Below are positions 13,101-19,864 of a DNA stretch of 64,000 nt, piece by piece (positions within the stretch are counted from its first letter, which is position 1; each line of letters starts with the position of its first letter). Origin of the DNA: Pseudarthrobacter sp. NamE5 (lineage in GTDB: Bacteria; Actinomycetota; Actinomycetes; Actinomycetales; Micrococcaceae). Below the pieces are notes generated by a model. The model made no database searches. It had not been told where the DNA came from and saw only the letters and a program-made list of their open reading frames with translations. The position numbers and the translations under genes were made by a program. The stretch is from contig NZ_VAHO01000004.1 in the NCBI RefSeq assembly GCF_005796225.1, forward strand, positions 62,001 to 126,000. Direction: 5' to 3'.

Positions 13101-14957
13101 GAAGAAATCGCGGCGGTCCGCCGTTTCGATTTCGAACGGCCGCTCGTCCAGGACCTCCAGCCCAAGGTTATGGAAGTAGGGCAGGATCTGGCTCAGGCTC
13201 TTGGGCTCCAGCATGTAGAGCTTCACCCGGGCGTCTTCTTCGAGAGTCGCACCCGCCCCTTCCGGAAGATAAACATGGACGCCTGGCCGTTCCTGCGCCG
13301 TGCCCTCAGCCCGTTCGGCGGCCGCGCCGTACTTCTCGAAGCGCGCAATGTCTTCAAGGGCGTCCTCGACTTCATAGTCCACCCGGTAGCTGGCGGGGAA
13401 CGCTTCGGACCAGATGGCGGCCAGTTCCTTGGCCTCGGCTACGTCCCGTCCCTCGCGCAGGACCTCTGCGATGCCTTCGCTCCAGGAGCGGGCGGCCCGG
13501 ACGAGGCGTTTTTCAAGTTCGCCCACATTGACGTGGGAGAAGTCTGCGTTCTTAGGCAGCCGGATACGGAAGAACAGACGGGCAAGCGCGGATTCCGTCA
13601 TGCGGGCTTCGTAGTCGATGGAAACGGCTTGGAACGTCTCGCGGAGCTCCTGCTCGATACGGAGCCGGACGTTGGTGGTGTACCTGTCTCTGGGGAGGTA
13701 GACAACGGCCGACATGAACCGGCCATAGATGTCGGGCCGCAGGAAGAGGCGCGTGCGCCGCCGTTCCTGCAGCTTCAGGATACCGAGCGCCGTGGCTGCA
13801 AGGTCCGGAACCTCGATCTGGAACAGTTCATCCCTCGGGTAGGTTTCCAGGATTCCCAGCAGGTCCTTGCCGGAGTGCGAATCCGGCGGGAAGCCGGCAC
13901 TGCGCAGCACTGCGTCGACCTTGTCCCGTACGATCGGGATGTCCCGGACAGAACCGGTGTAGGCGCTGGTGGCAAAAAGGCCTATGAAGCGGCGCTCGCC
14001 GTTGACGTTGCCCGCGGCGTCGAAGCTCTTGACTCCGATGTAGTCGAGGTACGCCGAGCGGTGGACGGTGGAACGCGAATTTGCCTTGGTAATGACCAGG
14101 GCGCGCTTTTCCCGGGCTTTCTTCCGGCCGGTGTCCGTCAGGTGCTGGATGTGCGGAGAGTCTGCGGAGGCCCGCAGCAGTCCCAGGCCGCTGTCTTCAC
14201 GCAGTTCCAGGACATCTTCCCCATCAACGTTGACCAGATCGTATTCCCTGTAGCCAAGGAAGGTGAAGTTTCCGTCATCGAGCCACCGCAGGAGGTCCTG
14301 CGCCTGCCGCAGTTCCGCAATCTGCGCCGGGTTCGCCGTCTGGCCCAGGCTGTCCGCAATCTGCCGTGCACGCTGGCGCATCTTCGGCCAGTCCTCGACG
14401 GCGGCGCGTACGTCCTTGAGGACGCGGTCGAGGCCCTCAAGGAGGGCGGCCTTGGCTTCCTCCGTGACGCGGTTGATCTCGACGGCGATCCACGACTCCA
14501 TGTGCGAGGCGTTCTCGCCCTGGGCGATCAGGTGGGACAGGTTTGGCATGGCGGCCGTGTCACCGCTGGAAATTCCAAGGTGCGCCGGGACCCTGTTGAC
14601 CTTGGCCAGTTCCCCGCTTTCGCGGTTTCGGGTGGCTACGAAAAGGGGATGGATCACCAGCTTGATCGCGGCATGCTGCCGGACCAGCTCGGCGTTGACG
14701 GAGTCGACCAGGAAAGGCATGTCATCCGTGACGACGAAGACGACACTGCTGTCTTCCTCGTCGACGATGTCAATCTTTGCCTGGCCCCGCTGCCGGACGA
14801 AGGCGACCTCGCGATGGCGGTCAGCCCGCGCTACCAGCACGTCCCGGGGATATGCCCGCGCGTCCTCTTCAGCGAGGTGCTGGTAGTAGTCCCCAATAAA
14901 CCCCTCGGCTCCTTCAATGGAAAGGGGCTGATCCTCCACGCTGGATCCAGACGACAT
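10104..14957 (-). CDS. gdh: NAD-specific glutamate dehydrogenase, large (180-kDa) type
   Basis: This 1617-residue enzyme belongs to the giant NAD-dependent glutamate dehydrogenase class that oxidises glutamate to 2-oxoglutarate and ammonia. A long N-terminal regulatory part with ACT-like segments precedes the catalytic core. The core includes GGLRWSDR, the lysine region VPTGAKGGFYAKQ and a glycine-rich NAD region near VGVGDMSGDVFGNG. The family is usually about 1600-1650 residues, so this copy is full length. I chose the ATG at 14957 because GGAGG lies 9 nt upstream; two TTG codons just before it are too close to that site. Confidence 0.95.
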   Translation of the reverse strand: MSSGSSVEDQPLSIEGAEGFIGDYYQHLAEEDARAYPRDVLVARADRHREVAFVRQRGQAKIDIVDEEDSSVVFVVTDDMPFLVDSVNAELVRQHAAIKLVIHPLFVATRNRESGELAKVNRVPAHLGISSGDTAAMPNLSHLIAQGENASHMESWIAVEINRVTEEAKAALLEGLDRVLKDVRAAVEDWPKMRQRARQIADSLGQTANPAQIAELRQAQDLLRWLDDGNFTFLGYREYDLVNVDGEDVLELREDSGLGLLRASADSPHIQHLTDTGRKKAREKRALVITKANSRSTVHRSAYLDYIGVKSFDAAGNVNGERRFIGLFATSAYTGSVRDIPIVRDKVDAVLRSAGFPPDSHSGKDLLGILETYPRDELFQIEVPDLAATALGILKLQERRRTRLFLRPDIYGRFMSAVVYLPRDRYTTNVRLRIEQELRETFQAVSIDYEARMTESALARLFFRIRLPKNADFSHVNVGELEKRLVRAARSWSEGIAEVLREGRDVAEAKELAAIWSEAFPASYRVDYEVEDALEDIARFEKYGAAAERAEGTAQERPGVHVYLPEGAGATLEEDARVKLYMLEPKSLSQILPYFHNLGLEVLDERPFEIETADRRDFFLYDLGLKYPAKVDPLSTGQLLADSFGAAVTGAVESDSFDRLVLREGLQWRQITILRAYARYMRQMGNTNSFGFMADTLLTNPKVTKGLSALFAARFDPALSDEERAEAQASVRRELEAAIEKVETLDADRILRTFVKLIEATLRTNYYQNKPHLSFKLNPSQIDGLPFPRPMFEIWVYAPRVEGVHLRFGKVARGGLRWSDRREDFRTEILGLVKAQTVKNAVIVPTGAKGGFYAKQLPDPTVDRAAWMAEGVESYKTFIRGLLDITDNLLTEGDSERLVPPSDVVRHDDDDSYLVVAADKGTATFSDIANGLAAEYGFWLGDAFASGGSVGYDHKAMGITARGAWESVKRHFSELDLDTQTQPFTVVGVGDMSGDVFGNGMLLSRHIRLLAAFDHRHIFLDPNPDEEVSFAERRRLFELPRSSWDDYNKSLISEGGGVFPRQAKSIPLSPQVRSALGLPVETTELSPPELLRAILLAPADLLYNGGIGTYVKASTETNASVGDKANDAIRVDGRDLRVKVVGEGGNLGMTQRGRIEAALQGVILNTDAIDNSAGVDCSDHEVNIKIFVDRMVAAGKLSAEERAGFLASMTDEVARLVLEDNIDQNILLLNDRTKVAEWSPSYERLMDWLEKKADLKRDLEALPTTEGLRERLQQGQGLTSPELSVLAAYAKIELATALRESDLADDPWFRRTLRAYFPTQLRERFDAELDTHPLRREIIATVVANDMINLGGITFAFRVMEETSASEVAVAKAFVALREVYELDVMVAELNNLPASFPTEHWSTVHLDIRRLLDRAVRWLLGQGTMSRTIQEVVAEFKPVMDPMRGRLLDYLRGDDRERVAGWLETAREWELPEGLALRWAELFESFVLLDIAKISHVRHDPVEEIAAVYYTVFNRFHADSLLERISSLPRQDRWQALARAALRDDLYSTVSDITTAVLDATSAADSPESRLKDWEAQNAEQLSRAKSMFDEVNSLEADDMASLSVALRLLRSIVRR

Positions 14958-15014
14958 CAACAAACGCCTCCATCACAAGATATTTGCTGCACCATTGCAG
15001 CTCTTATGGCGAGC

Positions 15015-16316
15015 CTAGTCCTTCGCCGGGCGCCCTGCTGTGGAAGAAAAGACAGAGGATTTCCGTTTTTGCTGTGCGGGTGCACATACAAGCTGACGGA
15101 TGGCATGCCGGAGGGATGATTCGGGCGCCGCTTCCAGCAACAGCGAGCCTCCCAGCAGGGCAGCATCGGCCGCGGCCAGGTCAAAAGGCAAAAAGGCTTC
15201 GAGCCCGGATGCGGGACCGTACCGGTCCCATGCGTCCCTCAACTGGCGTTCCGGGCCCCTGCCGACGGAAGAAGCGCGCACCTTGTTCATCACCACGATT
15301 GGCGCAGCCTGCGGGACTGCTGCTTCCAGTTCGGCAAGACCCCGCACCAGCCTTGGCACTCCAACCGGATCGGCCGCTCCAACCGCGAACACCGTGTCCG
15401 CCAGCTCCAGGGACCGCAGGGTCGCCGCATTCCGCCGCGGGGCCATGGTGTCAAAGCTCAGCTCCTCGTCCGCCTCCAGGCAAAAGCCCGCATCAACCAC
15501 CACGACTTCCGCGATCTGCCGGGCGCGCTCGAGGACCAGCGCGAGGGCCGACGCCCGGAGCTCGGTCCAGCGGCCAGCCCGGGTGATACCCGTGAGCACC
15601 CTGAAGGTGCCGGACCTCGTCGCCACCGGCACCGCAACCTTTTCCAGGGCTTCCCTATCCAGCAGGCCCTGGTCGGCGAGCCTGCAGGCCTGCGCCAAGC
15701 CTGCTGACTCATCCAAAAGCCCAAGGACGGCGGCTATGCTGGCGCCGTAACTGTCGGCGTCGACAAGGAGAACTTCCTTTCCTTCCGCCGCCAACTCGCC
15801 GGTCAGGTTGACGGCAACTGTTGTCCGTCCGGGAGCCCCGGCCGGCCCCCACACCGCAATAATCCTGCCCGGCCCGGGTTCCTCCGGCCCAGCCGGCGGT
15901 TCAGCCTCAGCAGGCCTCAGCGCAGCACCGGGATCGGCCGGACCACTTCTGTACCCAGTATTGGCCCCCGTAAGCTGGGCGACGGCTTCTGCAATCCTTT
16001 CCGACAGCGCGGCCGATTCGACTCCTGTCGGTGCGGAAGCCACCCCTATGGCCCTGAGCCTGGCGGCTTCATCAGGGTTGTCAGTCAGGGCGATGGTTGC
16101 CACTCCCACCGCAGAAAGCCTGTCCACCAGCGAGGACGTCAGTCCCTCGGAGCCTTCCGCGACTACTGCGGCCCGCGCCAGTCCGCTTTGGCACGCCGCA
16201 AGAAGTTCGGGGAGTTCCGCACACCTCCTGACGACTGTGACGGGTCCATGCAGGCGTTCGAGCCCGCCGACCACGTCCTCCCTGCTCTGGCCGACCGTAA
16301 TGACCGGGATACTCAT
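15015..16316 (-). CDS. CpaE/TadZ-like MinD/ParA-family ATPase
   Basis: This 433-residue protein has a receiver-like N-terminal half (about 1-120), a Pro/Ala linker, and a deviant Walker A P-loop in VWGPAGAPGRTTVAVNL. That loop has R-T-T where most ParA proteins have K-T-T. LLVDADSYGASIA and VVVVDAGF follow. It resembles CpaE/TadZ and Rv3213c-type actinobacterial proteins, which position pili or septal machinery. The start ATG overlaps the upstream SAF gene's stop (ATGA). No tadA, tadB or pilin gene follows; gdh starts 57 nt downstream. Confidence 0.72.
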   Translation of the reverse strand: MSIPVITVGQSREDVVGGLERLHGPVTVVRRCAELPELLAACQSGLARAAVVAEGSEGLTSSLVDRLSAVGVATIALTDNPDEAARLRAIGVASAPTGVESAALSERIAEAVAQLTGANTGYRSGPADPGAALRPAEAEPPAGPEEPGPGRIIAVWGPAGAPGRTTVAVNLTGELAAEGKEVLLVDADSYGASIAAVLGLLDESAGLAQACRLADQGLLDREALEKVAVPVATRSGTFRVLTGITRAGRWTELRASALALVLERARQIAEVVVVDAGFCLEADEELSFDTMAPRRNAATLRSLELADTVFAVGAADPVGVPRLVRGLAELEAAVPQAAPIVVMNKVRASSVGRGPERQLRDAWDRYGPASGLEAFLPFDLAAADAALLGGSLLLEAAPESSLRHAIRQLVCAPAQQKRKSSVFSSTAGRPAKD

Positions 16317-16954
16317 CTGCCGCCGCCGGGGTTCCATACCACCGAGATTTTTGCCTCATTGGCCTGGGCTCCCAACAAGCCGGGCATCTGGCTGTTCTCC
16401 ACCAGCACCATCAGGACCGTGGTCTTTGACGATCCCAAGGTTGTGGATCCTTCGCTTACCTCGGCGATCTCAGCTCCGGGCAGAAGCAGCTTGGGTTCGC
16501 TGAAGCCGTTGCGTTCGTCTGGCTGGGCAACCCAGACGTCCACCCTGGCGCCGGCCACCGCCTGTTCAGGGAGTACTTCGTCAACCGCCAGCGCCACAGG
16601 TTTGCGGTCAAGCTCATCCACGGAGCCAAGGCTGGTTCGGGGTACCAGCTGGTCCTTGCCGATGCGCTGCACTGCGACGACACCTTCCGGCAGCCCTGAC
16701 TCGGCCGTTATGTACTGGCTCTCGCTGTCCCCCAGGCGCACTTTGGCACGCACCACATTGTCCTGCGTGAGCTTCTCCCCCACGCCGATGCCGTCCCGGG
16801 CCGCAAAGACTTCAGTGGTCCGGTCAGCACTGTCGACAAGGAGAACCACACCCGCGACGGAGACCAGGACCAGGAGGATACCGGCCAGCAGCCGGGGATC
16901 TTTCCATGATGGGCGCTTAAGCCGTGCCGCAGTGGCAGATGAATCAGGAACCAT
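16313..16954 (-). CDS. SAF-domain membrane protein (CpaB/RcpC-like)
   Basis: This 213-residue protein has one N-terminal membrane segment (about 22-41) and then an extracytoplasmic SAF domain (FAARDGIGVGEKLTQDNV, YITAESGLPEGVVAVQRI). CpaB/RcpC proteins with this layout sit at the Tad pilus secretin in other bacteria. Here the only pilus-like partner is the coupled CpaE-like ATPase. GGGAG lies 8 nt before the ATG. The function is inferred from fold and pairing only. Confidence 0.72.
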   Translation of the reverse strand: MVPDSSATAARLKRPSWKDPRLLAGILLVLVSVAGVVLLVDSADRTTEVFAARDGIGVGEKLTQDNVVRAKVRLGDSESQYITAESGLPEGVVAVQRIGKDQLVPRTSLGSVDELDRKPVALAVDEVLPEQAVAGARVDVWVAQPDERNGFSEPKLLLPGAEIAEVSEGSTTLGSSKTTVLMVLVENSQMPGLLGAQANEAKISVVWNPGGGR

Positions 16955-17109
16955 GAGACCTACTCCCCCTAGCTGCGCCGCCCTGCTTGCCGCGCCCGGA
17001 CACCCTCATTGTTGCCGCCGTGACGCCGGAACAAAAGTCATGGAGTGCAAACAGGACCAATCTGTGGATAACAGCAGCAGGCTGCCCCATTCAATGGCAA
17101 AATGGATGC

Positions 17110-17325
17110 ATGCCCAGGTTCCTTACACTCGCGGACGTTGCCGAGCAGCTTCAGATCAACTCGCCGGCCGCATATGCGCTGGTGCGCAGCGGGGAATTGA
17201 AGGCTATCCAGGTCGGCGGCCGGGGCCAGTGGCGGGTCGAAGAAAAGATGCTGGAGCAGTACATCCAGGAGCGCTACGCCGAGGCCAGCAGGATGATCCA
17301 GGAATCAAAATCGAAGTCGGTATGA
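17110..17325 (+). CDS. Small excisionase/MerR-type helix-turn-helix DNA-binding protein
   Basis: This 71-residue protein is almost entirely one winged helix domain: FLTLADVAEQLQINSPAAY, LVRSGELKAIQVGGRGQWRV, then a helix ending in a serine/lysine-rich tail. Small HTH_17 proteins like this act as stand-alone regulators (the BldC type) in actinobacteria. Upstream in-frame starts from 16987 would add unrelated sequence. No ribosome site is seen before the ATG at 17110, so the start is the best family-based guess. Confidence 0.8.
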   Translation: MPRFLTLADVAEQLQINSPAAYALVRSGELKAIQVGGRGQWRVEEKMLEQYIQERYAEASRMIQESKSKSV

Positions 17326-17381
17326 CCGTCGAAATCGCTCTGACTCCAACCTACGATGTGTGGCCCGGTCAGTAACCAGCC

Positions 17382-17951
17382 CTAAAATTCTCCGGCTCGA
17401 CGCGACCTGACGGCCGCTATGGCAGTAAAGGGGATGGCAGACACCTGGCTGACCTGGTGGTTGCGGCGCACCTCCCCGGGCGTAAAGACCGCCAAATCCA
17501 GGTAATCCTTGCCCACCCTGTCGATAACCCCCACCAGCCGGGCCGCCGGCGCACTGTGCCCCACCGTCACCGTCAATTCAGCCCGGTCCCGTGCCAAACC
17601 GCGCAATGCATGTGCAAGTCCGAGTCCCCTGCGCACCGGTGATGCTTCCGCAACTGACAGCCTGCCCAAGCCTGCGTACTGTACTGCTGAAGCATACGGA
17701 ACCAGCACTTGATGCTGCTCCTCATTTATAAGCAATGCGTCGGCACCGGCATGGCTGAGCGCCCCGCGAACGACGTCGCCACATGCGAGATGCACCGAGA
17801 GACGGCAGCCCAAGGCGCCGCGGAGCCGGTCGGCGATCCCGGATCCCACCATCTCCGCCCTGGCTCTTTCGTTGACCTCGGCATCGAAGGCAAGCCGGTG
17901 GGATTCGGCGAGTTGGCTTTCCATGTCGTTGAAGAGTGCATCCCAGCGCAT
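17382..17951 (-). CDS. Conserved actinobacterial protein of unknown function, possibly Sm-like
   Basis: This 189-residue protein opens with an alpha-helical stretch rich in E, A and R (MRWDALFNDMESQL). Alternating beta-strand-like segments follow (CRLSVHLACGDVVRGAL, ALLINEEQHQVLVPYASAVQ), which suggest a small barrel. I recognise the type as a conserved actinobacterial hypothetical, sometimes labelled Fis-family without evidence. The ATG lies 6 nt after TACGCT, so the message is probably leaderless. It is convergent with the HTH gene and divergent from the LysM gene. Confidence 0.7.
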   Translation of the reverse strand: MRWDALFNDMESQLAESHRLAFDAEVNERARAEMVGSGIADRLRGALGCRLSVHLACGDVVRGALSHAGADALLINEEQHQVLVPYASAVQYAGLGRLSVAEASPVRRGLGLAHALRGLARDRAELTVTVGHSAPAARLVGVIDRVGKDYLDLAVFTPGEVRRNHQVSQVSAIPFTAIAAVRSRRAGEF

Positions 17952-17957
17952 TGCGTC

Positions 17958-17963
17958 AGCGTA
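17958..17963 (-). promoter_or_regulatory. -10 hexamer TACGCT for a leaderless transcript
   Basis: TACGCT is spaced 6 nt from the ATG at 17951 on the minus strand, and no ribosome site is present. Confidence 0.45.
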
Positions 17964-18042
17964 GGCCTACACGCTCGGGCGGTCAACATACCAAGGAATA
18001 GCTTCCAACGTATGGACAAAGGCCATCGAAGACGCGCAAACT

Positions 18043-19125
18043 ATGTCAATGCATAGCAAACTGCATCAAACTTCAATAGACGGTTACAAAGTGTCTAGGG
18101 TTCCGTCGACTACGATAATCGCGGACTCGGCGACGGCGCTTTTTGTGCTGTTGTCGGGTCTTTTGCTCTTCTGCATAGGGCAGGGGCTGCTGCAACAGTG
18201 GAAGGACGCGTCCGCCCGGCAGCAGGAGTTTGGGGCCGAGCAGCTTCTGGCCGCTGCGGCAGCCATAGGAGGAGCGTTCATCGTGGTGTGGTGGACGGCG
18301 TCCTTCGTGTTTGCTGCCGCTGCCGCCCTGCTGGGCCTGCGAGGCAGAACTCGGGCAGCAGCAGTTACCCGAAAGCTTGCGCCGGGGTTCATGCACCGGT
18401 TGATGCTGGGTGCATTGTCCGTTCAGCTCCTCTCCGCTCCAGTCGCCAGTGCAACAGCGGCAACGGCACCGGGTCCGGAATGGGCACCGACGCAGCAGCA
18501 GTCTCCCTCCGCTCCCCAGAGTCCTGGCTTCGGAGGGAGATCCGTCTTCGAAACCCCACGAGGGGCAACGGCCGCTGCTGGAATTGGGAGGGCAGGAAGC
18601 GGTAGTCCTGCCCGGCCACAGGCGACGGAAACAGTCCCGCACCAGGTCCCCGTTCAGGTCCCGCAGTCACCGGAAAGCACGAAGCCCGCGGATGAGGCGC
18701 CGCTTGGGGAAGGAACGCCGTCCGGGGAAACGACGCCGTCCGCGGAAAGGGCGCGAGCCACCGCCCCGGAAGCCGGGGCCGGCCTCGAAGCAACGCGCCC
18801 GCCGACAAGCAACCCGGGATGGCGGCCCGCCACCCTTCCCGTAAGCCCTGGATTGCTGGCGCCTCCTGCCGCCAGGCCCTCTGCGGATGCACCCGAAGCT
18901 GGCGGTGTGACTGCCGGCGGCGCCACTGCTGAAGGCATCGCTGTCCACGCCGGGGACACTTTGTGGGACATAGCGGCCCGTTATTTGGGAGAGGGCGCTT
19001 CAGATGTGGACATAGCACTTGAGTGGCCCCGATGGTTCGAAGCCAACCGCGCGCTCATAGGGCCGAATCCCAATGTGCTGCGCCCAGGACAGATTCTTCA
19101 AGCACCATTGTCCGGCAAGAAATAG
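18043..19125 (+). CDS. Membrane-anchored LysM-domain protein
   Basis: This 360-residue protein has three hydrophobic segments (about 30-50, 67-99 and 117-139). A long Pro/Ala/Glu-rich extracellular spacer (about 140-295) leads to a C-terminal LysM domain (AVHAGDTLWDIAARYLG ... PNVLRPGQILQAP). LysM domains bind peptidoglycan, so the protein probably links the membrane to the wall. Two ATGs (18043, 18049) compete as starts and neither has a clear ribosome site. The gene is followed 40 nt later by the DUF6459 gene on the same strand. Confidence 0.8.
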   Translation: MSMHSKLHQTSIDGYKVSRVPSTTIIADSATALFVLLSGLLLFCIGQGLLQQWKDASARQQEFGAEQLLAAAAAIGGAFIVVWWTASFVFAAAAALLGLRGRTRAAAVTRKLAPGFMHRLMLGALSVQLLSAPVASATAATAPGPEWAPTQQQSPSAPQSPGFGGRSVFETPRGATAAAGIGRAGSGSPARPQATETVPHQVPVQVPQSPESTKPADEAPLGEGTPSGETTPSAERARATAPEAGAGLEATRPPTSNPGWRPATLPVSPGLLAPPAARPSADAPEAGGVTAGGATAEGIAVHAGDTLWDIAARYLGEGASDVDIALEWPRWFEANRALIGPNPNVLRPGQILQAPLSGKK

Positions 19126-19165
19126 AGCCGGGCCGACCCATCCGCCCGTCAGTCAGGGGAAGCTC

Positions 19166-19747
19166 ATGACAGCAGTAACGCCCATACCCGCCGCACGCAT
19201 CCAGAATGCCGTTCAGCAAACAACCGTCCAGCAGGCCGCCGGTCAGCAAAAAGTGCTGCAGAAAAACGCCGTTCCCGAAAGTGTTGTGCAGAGGCCGGGT
19301 CAGGGACCGGGCAGTCAAGGACATCCGCCGCAGCCACAGGCTCCGCCCGTGGTTCCTTCTCACAACAAACCTCCTGCAGTTTTGCACCCCGTGGACGATC
19401 TGGCGGAAGTTCGAGCAATCGCCCGCAGTACCGTGCAGGCAGCAATGGAAGTACTGGCAGGAATCCGGCCGGTCCATCAGCTCGCGCGCCGGCTGGATCC
19501 CCGCTGTCTCGCAGCACTTCAGCACCGTGCCGCCCTTATCAGGAGGGAGCTCAACAGAACCGGCAACCCTGCCCTTGCCCGGCTCCATCGAAACTCCACG
19601 GTCCGCTCGGTCCGTGTGTGCCAGGTCTCCGACGGCGTCTACGAAGCCAGTGCGGTCGTGCTGGACGACATACGCGCCCGCGCCGTCGCCATCCGGCTTG
19701 AGCGGAGCAAACAGGTTTGGCGGATTACTGAACTCGTTATCGGCTGA
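19166..19747 (+). CDS. Rv3235-like protein (DUF6459)
   Basis: This 193-residue protein has a Gln/Pro-rich, low-complexity N-terminal 70 residues. The conserved C-terminal domain begins RAIARSTVQAAMEVLAGIRP, continues HQLARRLDP and ends in beta-strand-like CQVSDGVYEASAVV and AVAIRLERSKQVWRIT. This is the pattern of the actinobacterial DUF6459 family, encoded near secA in mycobacteria as here. GGGGA lies just before the ATG. The biochemical function is unknown. Confidence 0.8.
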   Translation: MTAVTPIPAARIQNAVQQTTVQQAAGQQKVLQKNAVPESVVQRPGQGPGSQGHPPQPQAPPVVPSHNKPPAVLHPVDDLAEVRAIARSTVQAAMEVLAGIRPVHQLARRLDPRCLAALQHRAALIRRELNRTGNPALARLHRNSTVRSVRVCQVSDGVYEASAVVLDDIRARAVAIRLERSKQVWRITELVIG

Positions 19748-19792
19748 CGACATGCACCGAAAGTGGTAGCCGCGGTACAAACGATGGCTTAC

Positions 19793-19827
19793 GGGCAAGG
19801 GCCGGGAACACCGTCCCCGGCCCTGCC
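19793..19827. terminator. Hairpin between convergent DUF6459 and secA genes
   Basis: GGGC-A-AGGGCCGGG pairs with CCCGGCCCTGCC across a 9-nt loop, with one bulged A. It lies between the two stop codons and could terminate both genes. No strong U-tract follows on either strand. Confidence 0.55.
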
Positions 19828-19864
19828 ATTCCACGTCGTTACTGACGCAAATCCCCTACACGCG

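Noticed and set aside
13170..15119. A 649-codon open frame antisense to gdh (and a 449-codon one at 10404-11753)
   Set aside because: Both mirror the conserved glutamate dehydrogenase and have the composition expected of complementary codons.
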